Assembly (NCBI RefSeq): GCF_003339505.1 | Contig: NZ_QPIW01000011.1 | Span: 124,001 to 188,000, forward strand | DNA: 64,000 nucleotides | Source: Runella aurantiaca | GTDB taxonomy: Bacteria > Bacteroidota > Bacteroidia > Cytophagales > Spirosomataceae | Reading direction: 5' to 3' | Shown here: one piece after another, positions 24,976 through 32,414 of the stretch | Numbering within the stretch: the stretch's first letter is position 1 | Layout of the letters: every line of letters begins with the position of its first letter | Notes under the pieces: generated by a model | The model's database searches: none | What the model was told of the DNA's origin: nothing | What the model saw: the letters and a program-made list of their open reading frames with translations, nothing else | Program-made: the position numbers and the translations under genes

Positions 24976-25985
24976 TTAAGCATATAACTGAATTAGTCGA
25001 TAAAGGAAGAATTCTATGTTTCTCACCCCTCTGAACTGACTTCTGAATGCTTTGATTTTGGCGTTGAAGGATTCGGCTGACGCATTGGTACTGCGGTTAT
25101 CAAAATAATTCAGGATGGTCTCATAATGGTTTGGGATGGAGCGCGCCACGGTGTTGAAGGCTTTAAATCCGGACTGACGCACCTTCTCATGCCACTTGGC
25201 CAGTCGGGCCAATCCATACAGTTTATCGTTGGTATTCTCAAAAATATGACTCAAAGACATCGTTAGCTCATAGGCTTTTTTCAAGTCAGCATAGCGCTCA
25301 AAAAGTAATGTTGCCCTTTGTTTTTGAGTCTCTGTCCAATCTTTCTCCTTTTTGTAGAGCACATATCTGCTGCGAGCTAATAATTGTCGCTTCGGCGCTC
25401 CGATTCACCGTATCGCCATTGGAAAGCACTTCCGGTTGGTATGCTGTTTGAGTGGCTTTTGCTTGCTCAATAGCCTCATTTTCAGCATCTATTGCTTGCC
25501 AACGATACTTGATTCTGATTTCCTGTAAGGCTTCCGAAGCCAACTTTTGGACATGGAATCGGTCAGTTACCTGTGTAGCAGAAGGAAAACAGCGTTTAGC
25601 GATTAATGCCATATTACCGGCCATATCCAACGTAATTTCACTTACCTTTTTACGCGTTTTCAAAGGGATTGTTCGGAGAATTTCAATGACTGTTTCGGCT
25701 TTTGTGCCTGCAATAATGGCGATAATGCTGCCGCATCGGCCTTGAGCAGCTTTATTGGTAAGAATTGTATACAGTTCACCATCCGATAGGGAGGTCTCAT
25801 CAATCGAAAGATGAGTACCCATATTTTGAGCATACAGCAACCATTGTTTGGCATGGCACTTTTGATCCCATTGCCTAAATCCACTCGGAGATTCTTTGTA
25901 CTGTCGCAATAGCTTTTTACCATTAACCCCATAAAAACGTCCAATGGTATGGGTATCATTCGGGGTCGTATCGATGAATCTCTTT
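24976..25985 (-). pseudogene. ISAon1-type DDE transposase, frameshifted
   Basis: The N-terminal half (about 25985-25404) reads YGVNGKKLLRQYKES, THLSIDETSLSDGELYTILTNK (first catalytic Asp in the SIDETS motif), EITLDMAGNMALIAKRCFP and VTDRFHVQKLASEALQEIR. The C-terminal half (25387-24976) is in another frame: PKRQLLARSRYVLYKKEKDW, YARL-type helices and FDNRSTNASAESFNAKIKAFRSQFRGV (last catalytic Glu region). The frame changes exactly across a GC-rich 16-mer at 25388-25403. Removing it gives GDTVKQLLARSRY, the sequence I expect for this family. The transposase is therefore inactive unless frameshifting occurs. Confidence 0.85.
25388..25403. repeat. GC-rich 16-mer interrupting the transposase frame
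   Basis: On the reverse strand TCGGAGCGCCGAAGCG lies between GGTGAA and ACAATT. Its presence shifts the frame by one. It is identical to the sequence formed by joining the two flanks of the IS110 element (25986-25993 plus 27300-27307). The two 8-nt halves are themselves similar (6 of 8). Confidence 0.75.
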
Positions 25986-25993
25986 CGCTTCGG
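25986..25993. repeat. left half of a second 16-mer copy, at the IS110 left boundary
   Basis: CGCTTCGG here and CGCTCCGA at 27300-27307 together rebuild the 16-mer found intact at 25388-25403. The IS110 element therefore landed in its middle. Confidence 0.8.
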
Positions 25994-26017
25994 CCTTTAG
26001 ATTTGTGTGATGTAAAA

Positions 26018-26230
26018 ATTCCAAGAAAATCATAGCTTGGAATATCTCTCAAAATGAGAGTATGCCAGCGGCATCGGCCGTCCGAACCAGTGGGGTAGCC
26101 TTACCGCCTTCGGCTGAGAAAGACTCATGGATCGATTCAAGACCCCACTGGCTTGCTGTAACACAGGACTCAAATAGAAATTCGGGCTAATGACCCATGA
26201 GCAAGGTATTGAGTGTGCGACAGCGTGCTG
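26018..26230 (+). ncRNA. candidate IS110 bridge RNA
   Basis: The non-coding left end folds into a 5' stem-loop (ATTCCAAG 26018-26025 with CTTGGAAT 26036-26043) and small hairpins (CTCTC/GAGAG at 26046-26060; ATGCC/GGCAT at 26062-26074). A 10-bp stem (26087-26096 with 26142-26151) encloses a 45-nt loop. A second stem-loop follows (GCTGT 26155-26159 with ACAGC 26220-26224; ACTCAA 26168-26173 with TTGAGT 26209-26214). This is the layout of bridge RNAs: a 5' stem-loop, then target- and donor-binding loops. Loop 1 contains CTTCGGC (26108-26114), identical to the left target flank. Loop 2 contains ATAGAAAT (26174-26181), identical to the element's right end. The RNA ends are estimates. Confidence 0.75.
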
Positions 26231-26261
26231 ACTTAGATACAAATTAAACTCGTTCAAAATT

Positions 26262-27288
26262 ATGGAAAGTTTCAATTTTTTCATCGGTATTGACCGGGGC
26301 CGCCCGCGCGGTCTCAAAGGCTGCGCTTGATTGGGCAGTGATTGTCTCTAACAAACTTCTGTTTCATCATCAATCCAATAATGATAAAGCTGGAATTGAA
26401 GGCTTTATCAAGCAATTGAAAGTGTACTGTCCTAATGCTAATTTTGAAAATAGTTTGTATTGCATGGAACATACGGGCATCTATAACAATCATTTACTGA
26501 ACTTCTTGCATTCCAAACAGGCAAATATTTGGCTTGAGCATCCTATTCACATCAAGGACAGTCTTGGCATGATTAGAGGAAAAAATGATAAAGTTGATGC
26601 CCAAAGAATTGCTACCTATGCTTATAAAAACCGTGATGAAGTACGTCTTTGGGTTCCTAAACGTGATGTCATTCAGAAATTAGATAGGCTTACAGCCCTT
26701 CGTAATCGCCTTATTAAAGTCCGAAAAATGATGCAGTCACCATTGACAGATTGTAAAGATTTCATCTCTAAAAAAGACCTTAACGAAGCGAAAAAATCTT
26801 GCGAAAACACTCTAAAATCCCTTGATAAAGACATCAAAAAGGTCAATCAGGACATTCAAAGTACCATTCAAAACGACCCATATTTAAAAGAACTCTACGA
26901 ATTTATCGAATCAGTAAAAGGTGTTGGCCCTGCCATCGCAACAGAAATTCTAATTGTCACTAATGAGTTCAAGACTATCAACGACCCTAAAAAATTCGCC
27001 TGTCACGCTGGGGTTGTACCATTTTCTTATTCATCAGGTCAGTATAAAGGCAAATCCAAAACAAGCAATAAAGCTAACAAACAATTAAAGGCGTTGCTTC
27101 ACAACGGGGCGATGTCAGCGATTCAACATTCACCAGAAATTCGACAATATTACCTGAGAAAAACTGCTGAAGGTAAAAACGAAATGTTGGTCGTAAACAA
27201 CGTTTGTAATAAAATTATCCATCGCGTTTTCTCTTGTGTTCATCGAAAGGAAAAATATAAAGATTTTTATACCCCATCAGTTGCATGA
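26262..27288 (+). pseudogene. IS110-family transposase (DEDD recombinase), broken by a 16-nt insertion
   Basis: The ATG at 26262 starts MESFNFFIGID. After 16 extra bases (26295-26310) the sequence continues VSKAALDWAVIVSNKLLFHHQ in a different frame. Joined, this gives the usual IS110 opening GIDVSKAALDW, with the first catalytic Asp. The remainder is complete: CMEHTGIYN (Glu), IRGKNDKVDAQRIATYAYKNRDEVRLW (Asp region of the DEDD RuvC-like domain), a coiled middle, and the Tnp domain with SVKGVGPAIATEIL and HAGVVPFSYSSGQ (serine region). A TTG-initiated product from 26290 would lack the first Asp, so the gene is probably dead. Confidence 0.88.
26295..26310. repeat. GC-rich 16-mer inserted in the IS110 transposase
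   Basis: CGGGGCCGCCCGCGCG separates GGTATTGAC from GTCTCAAAG and shifts the frame by one. It differs from the ISAon1 16-mer but has the same length and the same skeleton NNGGNNCGCCNNNGCG. Confidence 0.8.
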
Positions 27289-27289
27289 A

Positions 27290-27640
27290 TCATAGAAATC
27301 GCTCCGATAAAAAAGACGCGAATTCACTTGTCATTCGCGTACCTTGAGCCACTTGATTCCAATCCCGTTGTTCTACTTTTCCTGTAGTGGTATTCAGCCA
27401 GCGACGGCGCTTTATATGAAGAAATACCCGTTTATCTCGAATGGGAAAGTCCTGAATCGTAATCTCAGGCAGAAAACCTTTCGATAATAAGTTCTTCCCA
27501 GAAAGCTCTGATTCTTCATAATTCTTCTCTTGGAGATAAATATGAAGCACATTCGATACAGATGCAACTTTGAGTAATTCGTAGTAGGATACGATAAAAT
27601 CAGGTAAGAGGTACTCTACTAAAGGCAGAAAACTTTCCAA
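27290..27640 (-). pseudogene. ISAon1-type N-terminal-region protein, truncated by IS110
   Basis: The TTG at 27640 starts MESFLPLVEYLLPDFIVSYYELLK. KNLLSKGFLPEITIQDFPIRDKRVFLHIKRRRWLNTTTGK and GTRMTSEFASFL follow, the characteristic first ORF of ISAon1-type elements (DNA-binding N-terminal region). Here FASFL runs into SERFL and a stop contributed by the 16-mer half and the IS110 end. The native end (KEIHRYDPE) is found on the far side of the IS110 at about 25985-25960. Confidence 0.85.
27300..27307. repeat. right half of the split 16-mer, at the IS110 right boundary
   Basis: CGCTCCGA directly follows ATAGAAAT, the last bases of the IS110 element, and precedes the ISAon1 sequence TAAAAAAGACG. 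Confidence 0.8.
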
Positions 27641-27687
27641 AACAGACAGGTTTGATTAAACGCACAAACCTAAAAAAATCCAACACA

Positions 27688-27711
27688 CTCCACAACTTTT
27701 GAACTTGATCC
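27688..27711. repeat. right terminal inverted repeat (24 bp)
   Basis: This is the perfect inverted copy of 24943-24966 and is followed directly by the target duplication. Confidence 0.92.
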
Positions 27712-27719
27712 GAACTAGC
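27712..27719. repeat. 8-bp target-site duplication, right copy
   Basis: GAACTAGC is identical to 24935-24942. It continues into TAGC, so the empty site probably read GAACTAGCTAGC. Confidence 0.9.
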
Positions 27720-27744
27720 TAGCTAGCACTTTATCTAAAAACAA

Positions 27745-27770
27745 AAAAACTCTGCAAATGCAGAGTTTTT
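27745..27770 (-). terminator. rho-independent terminator of the tRNA-Leu gene
   Basis: AAAAACTCTGCA (27745-27756) pairs perfectly with TGCAGAGTTTTT (27759-27770), with T-rich sequence on the reverse-strand downstream side. Confidence 0.85.
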
Positions 27771-27772
27771 CG

Positions 27773-27854
27773 TGACGAAGGCGAGACTCGAACTCGCACA
27801 CCCGAAGGCTCACGCACCTGAAACGTGCGTGTCTACCAATTCCACCACTTCGCC
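27773..27854 (-). tRNA. tRNA-Leu (anticodon CAG)
   Basis: The reverse strand folds as a class II tRNA. The acceptor stem is GGCGAAG with CTTCGTC (one G-U pair) plus discriminator A, and the D-arm region is GGTGGAATTGGTAGACAC. The anticodon stem CACGT/GCGTG encloses the loop TTCAGGT with anticodon CAG. A long variable arm closes with TTCG, and the T-loop is GTTCGAGTC. CCA is not encoded. Confidence 0.95.
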
Positions 27855-27938
27855 AGTTGTTTTGATGTTGCAAAGTAAGCGCTACTTCCTCATTTTCGCA
27901 ACTTTCAGGGAGTGTTTTTTAGTAAAATCTACAATCGT

Positions 27939-28001
27939 AGGGGCAGGCCTCTGCCTCTGCCCGGTATACGGCTTGGGCAGACGCGAGCGGCCGCCGCTGC
28001 G
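27939..28001. repeat. GC-rich hairpin/island between tRNA-Leu and the MBL gene
   Basis: GGGGCAGGCCTCTGCCTCTGCCC (about 27940-27962) forms a REP-like hairpin. It is followed by AGCGGCCGCCGCTGCG (27986-28001), a 16-mer matching NNGGNNCGCCNNNGCG except for one base. The latter ends 5 bp from the stop of the MBL gene. Confidence 0.5.
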
Positions 28002-28006
28002 GTTAT

Positions 28007-29404
28007 TTAAAGAAAGAAACCTTCTCCCTGCGCGGGAATTTCAACATTTCGGAATCCTTCGGCTTCGAGTCGTTCCTTGAATACTACTTGATTTTCGTAT
28101 TCGCCATGAACCAAAAACACCGCTTTTACCTGCGTGGGGTCTTGGCATTTCAAGAACTGAATGAGCTCGGTATAGTCAGCATGGGCTGAGAATGAATCCA
28201 TTACCTCCACCCGTGCTCGTACTTGGTACGTTTCTCCAAATATTTTCACTTCTGGTTGGCCACGTTTGAGCGCCGCACCGAGACTGTCGGGTGAACAATA
28301 ACCCACCAGCAAAATAGTGCTGTCGGGGTCAAGAATATTGTTTTTAATGTGGTGCTTGATACGCCCCGCTTCGGCCATACCCGAGGCAGAAATAATCACG
28401 CAAGGCTCTTTGAGGTTGTTAATCGCCTTGGATTGTTCTACATCAGATATATAATGTAAGTTAGGAAAATTGAACGCATCGCCGTCTTTTTCAATGTATT
28501 CCACAATATCGGGGTTAAAATATTCGTCGTGCTTTCGCATGATAGAGGTCGCTTTTATGGCCAACGGACTATCAATAAACACTTTGAGGCGTGGCAATAA
28601 TCCTTCATTTTCAAGTTGGTCAAGCGCATAAATTAGCTCCTGCGTACGGTCAACGGCAAAAGCTGGAATGATAAGCTTTCCCCTGCGCGTTACGCAGGTA
28701 TCGCGCACAATGCGCAGCAAATGCGCCTTCATATCAGGCTCAGGCTCATGGACTCGATTGCCGTAGGTAGATTCACAAATAATCACCTGTGCCTGTGGAA
28801 AGGGCTCAGGGCTGCACAAAATTTTATCATTCGGACGACCCACATCGCCCGAAAAGGTTACCTGTTTTTCGACACCTTGATCTTTAATGGTCAAATGTAC
28901 CGCCGCACTGCCTAAGATGTGGCCCGTGTCGGTAAATCTGACTTTTACTTCATCGCGATTGAGCCAAAAATCTTCGTGGTATCCGACCGTAACAAATAAC
29001 TCAAGCGTTTGGCGCACATCGTTTTCGTCGTACAGTAACTCCAGTACAGCATCCCCTTTACGGCGGCGACGCTCGTTGATGCGTTCGAGGTCTTTTTGTT
29101 GAATAAACGCACTGTCGAGCAGCATAATATTACACAAGTCTGCCGTCGGTGGGGTACAGTAAATAGGCCCACGGTATCCCTGACGGACCAAACGAGGCAA
29201 TAAACCCGCATGGTCAATATGGGCGTGAGAAAGAATGACAAAATCAATATCTTTGGCGCTAAACCCAAGGTTTTGGTTGAGATCTTGGGTATTGATACCC
29301 TGAAAAAGCCCACAATCAAGCAAAATTTTCGTTCCCTGTTCGGTCGTAATCAAGTGCTTAGTGCCCGTTACACGGCGTGCTGCACCATAGAAGTTTATTT
29401 TCAT
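28007..29404 (-). CDS. MBL-fold metallohydrolase with beta-CASP/RNA-specificity domain
   Basis: The 465-residue protein has the metallo-beta-lactamase motif VILSHAHIDHAGLLPRL (about residues 55-70), further His/Asp motifs in FTDTGHILGSAAVHL and FSGDVGR, the beta-CASP middle domain (FAVDRTQELIYALDQL, ISASGMAEAGRIKHH), and the C-terminal RMMBL motif FSAHADYTELIQFL. This is the CPSF73/YSH1-like group of zinc nucleases acting on RNA. Its target in this organism is unknown. It stands alone, with a GC-rich island right after the stop. Confidence 0.93.
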   Translation of the reverse strand: MKINFYGAARRVTGTKHLITTEQGTKILLDCGLFQGINTQDLNQNLGFSAKDIDFVILSHAHIDHAGLLPRLVRQGYRGPIYCTPPTADLCNIMLLDSAFIQQKDLERINERRRRKGDAVLELLYDENDVRQTLELFVTVGYHEDFWLNRDEVKVRFTDTGHILGSAAVHLTIKDQGVEKQVTFSGDVGRPNDKILCSPEPFPQAQVIICESTYGNRVHEPEPDMKAHLLRIVRDTCVTRRGKLIIPAFAVDRTQELIYALDQLENEGLLPRLKVFIDSPLAIKATSIMRKHDEYFNPDIVEYIEKDGDAFNFPNLHYISDVEQSKAINNLKEPCVIISASGMAEAGRIKHHIKNNILDPDSTILLVGYCSPDSLGAALKRGQPEVKIFGETYQVRARVEVMDSFSAHADYTELIQFLKCQDPTQVKAVFLVHGEYENQVVFKERLEAEGFRNVEIPAQGEGFFL

Positions 29405-29507
29405 CTGTTTCGGAATCGTTTATCCTCCAAGTATACTAAAAATTTACAAAGAATACTTTGAGGACTGAAATAAGAAGTAGGAAACATGAGGTAAGAGCGC
29501 TAATCGC

Positions 29508-32303
29508 CTATTCTTTCGTCACTACTTCATCCAAATTGAGCATGGCGTTGGTGGTTACGGCCAAGGCAGCGAGTTCTGGTCTCGCGTTGGGTTCGTTGGC
29601 TAATAGTTTTTTTGCCCCTTCAGGATTCTTGCGGTATTCAGCCAGTGATTTTTGATACAACTTCGTCAACACCTGTAAGCGTTTAGACGAAATAGAACGG
29701 TACGTAAGGCGGCGATATGCCTCCCGAATCTGCCCCTGAGGCTGCGAATATTGCGCCGCAATCATTTCGGAAAAACAATGCGCCACTTCCAGATACACGG
29801 GGTCATTGAGCGTTACTAAGGCCTGCAAGGGCGTGTTGGTCCGTAAGCGTCGCACTTGACAAAACTCTCGACTCGGCGCGTCGAAAGTCACCATGGAAGG
29901 ATACGGCGCTGTGCGTTTCCAATAAATATATAACGCGCGTCGGTAGCGATCTTCGCCCGCGCTGAGTTGCCACTTGGCCCCGTCGTAGGGCGACAGCCAG
30001 ATATTATCGGGCTGCAAAGGCATGACGCTTTTCCCGTACATTTTTCGGGACAACAATCCACTGACGGCCAGCATTTGATCGCGTACCTGCTCGGCCGTTA
30101 GGCGGACCCGTGCCCCGCGCGAAAGCCATTTATTGTAGGGATCTTTTTCTAACTTTTCGGATGTTACCGCCGAGCTTTGACGATAGGTAGCCGACAGTAC
30201 GATTTTTTTCAACGCCTTCTTAATACTCCACTGCTGCGTTTCCATAAGTTCTACCGAAAGCCAATCAAGCAATGCTTGATGCGTGGGGACAATCCCCTGA
30301 GAGCCAAAGTCTTCTACCGTTTCTACAATACCCGTTCCAAACAATTGTTCCCACAAACGATTTACAGCGACGCGGGCCGTCAGTGGGTGATTGCGCGCGG
30401 TCATCCACTGGGCCAACCCCAAACGATTGGTCGATTTAGGTTGTAGTTTGTCGTTTTCTGAGCCAGTTACTTTAAAAATACCCGGTACATCAGGCTGAAC
30501 TTTGGCCCCTTTTACGGTCCAATTTCCGCGAATAAACACGTGGGTTTGACGCGCCAAGTCCCCGTGACCATCGTACATAATAGGTGTATTTTCAACATTA
30601 CCCGTCAAGATTTGGGCGTATTCTTTTTCAATTTCGGCAAATGCGGGTTGGTCACTTCCCGGTAGCGCCTGCTGAAACGTCGCCCATTTAATCTGCACCC
30701 ATTCTTTGGGTGTTTTGGGGCTTTTGAGCGTCCAGTAAAGCGTCCTTTTTCCAGCATCGGGCAATACTGGCAAAATCACAACGGTATCTCGCCCTGCGCC
30801 TCCCGTCTTGGGAACCGCCAACGATGCTACTATTTTGCCGCGTAAACTATCCTGATGTAGTTCTAACAACGCATTTTCGGCGTTGGTCCCAATGGCTATC
30901 AAAAGGCGACGTTTGCCCGTCAGCGTCACATTCTGCCAACGCGCCGAACCGTTGTCTTGAATACCAAAATATTTGGCATCAAGCAGCGAGGCGTTGACAT
31001 GTTGGTCAAAATCGTGCGAGTTAACCTTAGGCTCCATGATGCGTACAAACTGCCGAAACTCAGCAAGGCTCATGGCTTTCGTACCATTTTTGGGGGCATT
31101 TTGTTGAATCCAGCTTTCAACTTTTGCAATCCTCAGCGAGTCTTCGTTCTTATAAAAACGCAGCGTTGGTGTTTCGCTGGTGACGTCTTCATCACGAGAA
31201 TTATTGAAAAACGCCATGTATTTGTAGTATTCTTCGTGCCTGAACGGGTCGTAAGGATGGCTGTGACATTGCACACAACTGAACGTAGTTCCCTGAAAAA
31301 CATCCCACGTGGTATTAACCCGGTCGATGACCGCTGCCACACGAAACTCTTCGTCCTGCGTACCGCCTTCATCATTGGTCATGGTGTTGCGGTGAAATCC
31401 AGTGGCAATGAGGTTATCGTCCGTCGCGTTGGGCAACAAATCTCCCGCTAGCTGTTCCGTCACAAATCGGTCATAGGGTTTGTCTTCATTATAGGCTTTG
31501 ATAAGCCAATCGCGGTAGCGCCAGATGCTGCGTCCGGGGTCGCGCTCATAGCCTTTAGTATCGGCATAGCGCGCCAAATCCAACCACGTCCCCGCCCAAC
31601 GTTCTCCGTAAGCCGACGAAGCCAACAGCGAATCAACGAGCGTTTCGTAGGCTTTGGGCGATGTATCACGAAGAAATCGTTGCACCTGCGCATCCGTAGG
31701 TGGGAGGCCCGTCAAATCAAGACTTACCCGCCTAATGAGCGTGGCGCGGTCGGCTTCGGAGGCAGGTTTAAGGCCTTGCTCTCGTAGTTTTTCAAGAACA
31801 AAATGGTCAATTTCATTTTTGGCCCAATTGGTTTCTTCGTCGTCAGTTAAGCCGATTCGGGCCAAAAAACTGCCAATCTTGGGCACATCTGGGCGCTCTA
31901 TGCGGTTATAAGCCCAGTGGTTTCCCCATTGAGCACCTTGGTCAATCCACTTTGTGAGTACCTCAACGTCTTCTTCCGTCAACGGCGGACCATCTTTAGG
32001 CATTTTATCTTCGTGGCCTTCGGGCAATAAAATACGCCGCATCATTTCACTGTCGTCGGCATCACCCGCCACCACGGGCGGTTTGCCCGACTTGGCAGGC
32101 TGGTACATATCCTGCTCAAACAGAAAACTTACTCCCCCCGCCTTTTTAACACCTCCATGGCACGCCATGCAATGCTTGTTCAAAATGGGTTTCACTTCGT
32201 CGTTGAAATCCACCCGATGCTCAAACATTCCTAAAAACGAAAATGAACTCAGCAATATCACTGCGATCACTCCCGTAAATATCCATTTTGGTTTTATTGC
32301 CAT
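29508..32303 (-). CDS. DUF1549/DUF1553 protein with planctomycete-type cytochrome c domain (PSD1-like)
   Basis: From the ATG at 32303 the protein is about 931 residues. An N-terminal hydrophobic helix (about 8-27) precedes a planctomycete cytochrome c domain with one heme motif (ILNKHCMACHGG). DUF1549 follows (about 140-350; SLDLTGLPPTDAQVQRFL, GERWAGTWLDLARYADTKGYERDPGR), with a second CxxCH (FSCVQCHSHPYDPF). DUF1553 is C-terminal (about 640-900; NPLTARVAVNRLWEQLFGTGIVETVEDFG, FDAPSREFCQVRRLRTNTPLQALVTLND). These giant exported hemoproteins are common in Planctomycetes and Bacteroidota that degrade polysaccharides. No reaction has been established. No DUF1501 partner gene is adjacent, which is unusual. 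Confidence 0.9.
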   Translation of the reverse strand: MAIKPKWIFTGVIAVILLSSFSFLGMFEHRVDFNDEVKPILNKHCMACHGGVKKAGGVSFLFEQDMYQPAKSGKPPVVAGDADDSEMMRRILLPEGHEDKMPKDGPPLTEEDVEVLTKWIDQGAQWGNHWAYNRIERPDVPKIGSFLARIGLTDDEETNWAKNEIDHFVLEKLREQGLKPASEADRATLIRRVSLDLTGLPPTDAQVQRFLRDTSPKAYETLVDSLLASSAYGERWAGTWLDLARYADTKGYERDPGRSIWRYRDWLIKAYNEDKPYDRFVTEQLAGDLLPNATDDNLIATGFHRNTMTNDEGGTQDEEFRVAAVIDRVNTTWDVFQGTTFSCVQCHSHPYDPFRHEEYYKYMAFFNNSRDEDVTSETPTLRFYKNEDSLRIAKVESWIQQNAPKNGTKAMSLAEFRQFVRIMEPKVNSHDFDQHVNASLLDAKYFGIQDNGSARWQNVTLTGKRRLLIAIGTNAENALLELHQDSLRGKIVASLAVPKTGGAGRDTVVILPVLPDAGKRTLYWTLKSPKTPKEWVQIKWATFQQALPGSDQPAFAEIEKEYAQILTGNVENTPIMYDGHGDLARQTHVFIRGNWTVKGAKVQPDVPGIFKVTGSENDKLQPKSTNRLGLAQWMTARNHPLTARVAVNRLWEQLFGTGIVETVEDFGSQGIVPTHQALLDWLSVELMETQQWSIKKALKKIVLSATYRQSSAVTSEKLEKDPYNKWLSRGARVRLTAEQVRDQMLAVSGLLSRKMYGKSVMPLQPDNIWLSPYDGAKWQLSAGEDRYRRALYIYWKRTAPYPSMVTFDAPSREFCQVRRLRTNTPLQALVTLNDPVYLEVAHCFSEMIAAQYSQPQGQIREAYRRLTYRSISSKRLQVLTKLYQKSLAEYRKNPEGAKKLLANEPNARPELAALAVTTNAMLNLDEVVTKE

Positions 32304-32414
32304 TTTAATCTGCACATTAAACTATCTTTTATAAAGGCAGAAAGTGGGTTTTTCTTACCCGTTTGGAGCGGCGGTTTTGGGTTTTTGTTTATCTTTCATC
32401 CAAAAACCTAAACC

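Larger units (their letters stand above)
25994..27299 (+). mobile_element. IS110-family insertion sequence with bridge-RNA-type left end
   Basis: This element of about 1,306 bp has no terminal inverted repeats and no evident target duplication beyond one shared C, as expected for IS110 elements. It has a long 5' non-coding end (25994-26261) and a very short 3' end (27289-27299). Boundaries come from rejoining the flanks: without it, a 16-mer identical to 25388-25403 is restored, and without that 16-mer the host ORF reads FASFLKEIHRY, as in ISAon1 relatives. The transposase gene is on the plus strand and disrupted by a 16-nt insertion. Confidence 0.85.
24943..27711 (-). mobile_element. ISAon1-type (ISL3-like) insertion sequence, interrupted by an IS110 element
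   Basis: The element has perfect 24-bp terminal inverted repeats and a perfect 8-bp target duplication (GAACTAGC), the duplication size expected for the ISL3 family. It is 2,769 bp in total, or about 1.46 kb without the nested IS110 (25994-27299). It encodes, on the reverse strand, an N-terminal-region ORF (27640 downward) and a DDE transposase ORF, the two-ORF layout of ISAon1-type elements. Both ORFs are damaged: each carries an extra GC-rich 16-mer, and the first is split by the IS110. It sits between the rhamnose operon terminator and tRNA-Leu. Confidence 0.92.

Noticed and set aside
24976-25362. Reading this frame as a separate small gene
   Set aside because: It is the C-terminal part of the ISAon1-type transposase, displaced into another frame by the 16-mer.
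26030-26317. 95-residue reverse frame across the IS110 left end
   Set aside because: It overlaps the structured non-coding left end and the start of the IS110 transposase; the composition fits a chance frame.
25998-27309. Alternative IS110 boundaries with a shared TA dinucleotide
   Set aside because: These boundaries also rejoin the first ORF in frame, but they leave an unexplained 12-nt addition. Placing the breakpoint at 25994/27299 restores a 16-mer identical to the one at 25388 and agrees with the loop-2 match to the element's right end.
27712-28006. tRNA-Leu as an integration site of a larger island
   Set aside because: No integrase, no direct repeat of the tRNA 3' end and no phage or conjugation genes are present; the adjacent insertion is explained by an IS with its own 8-bp duplication.
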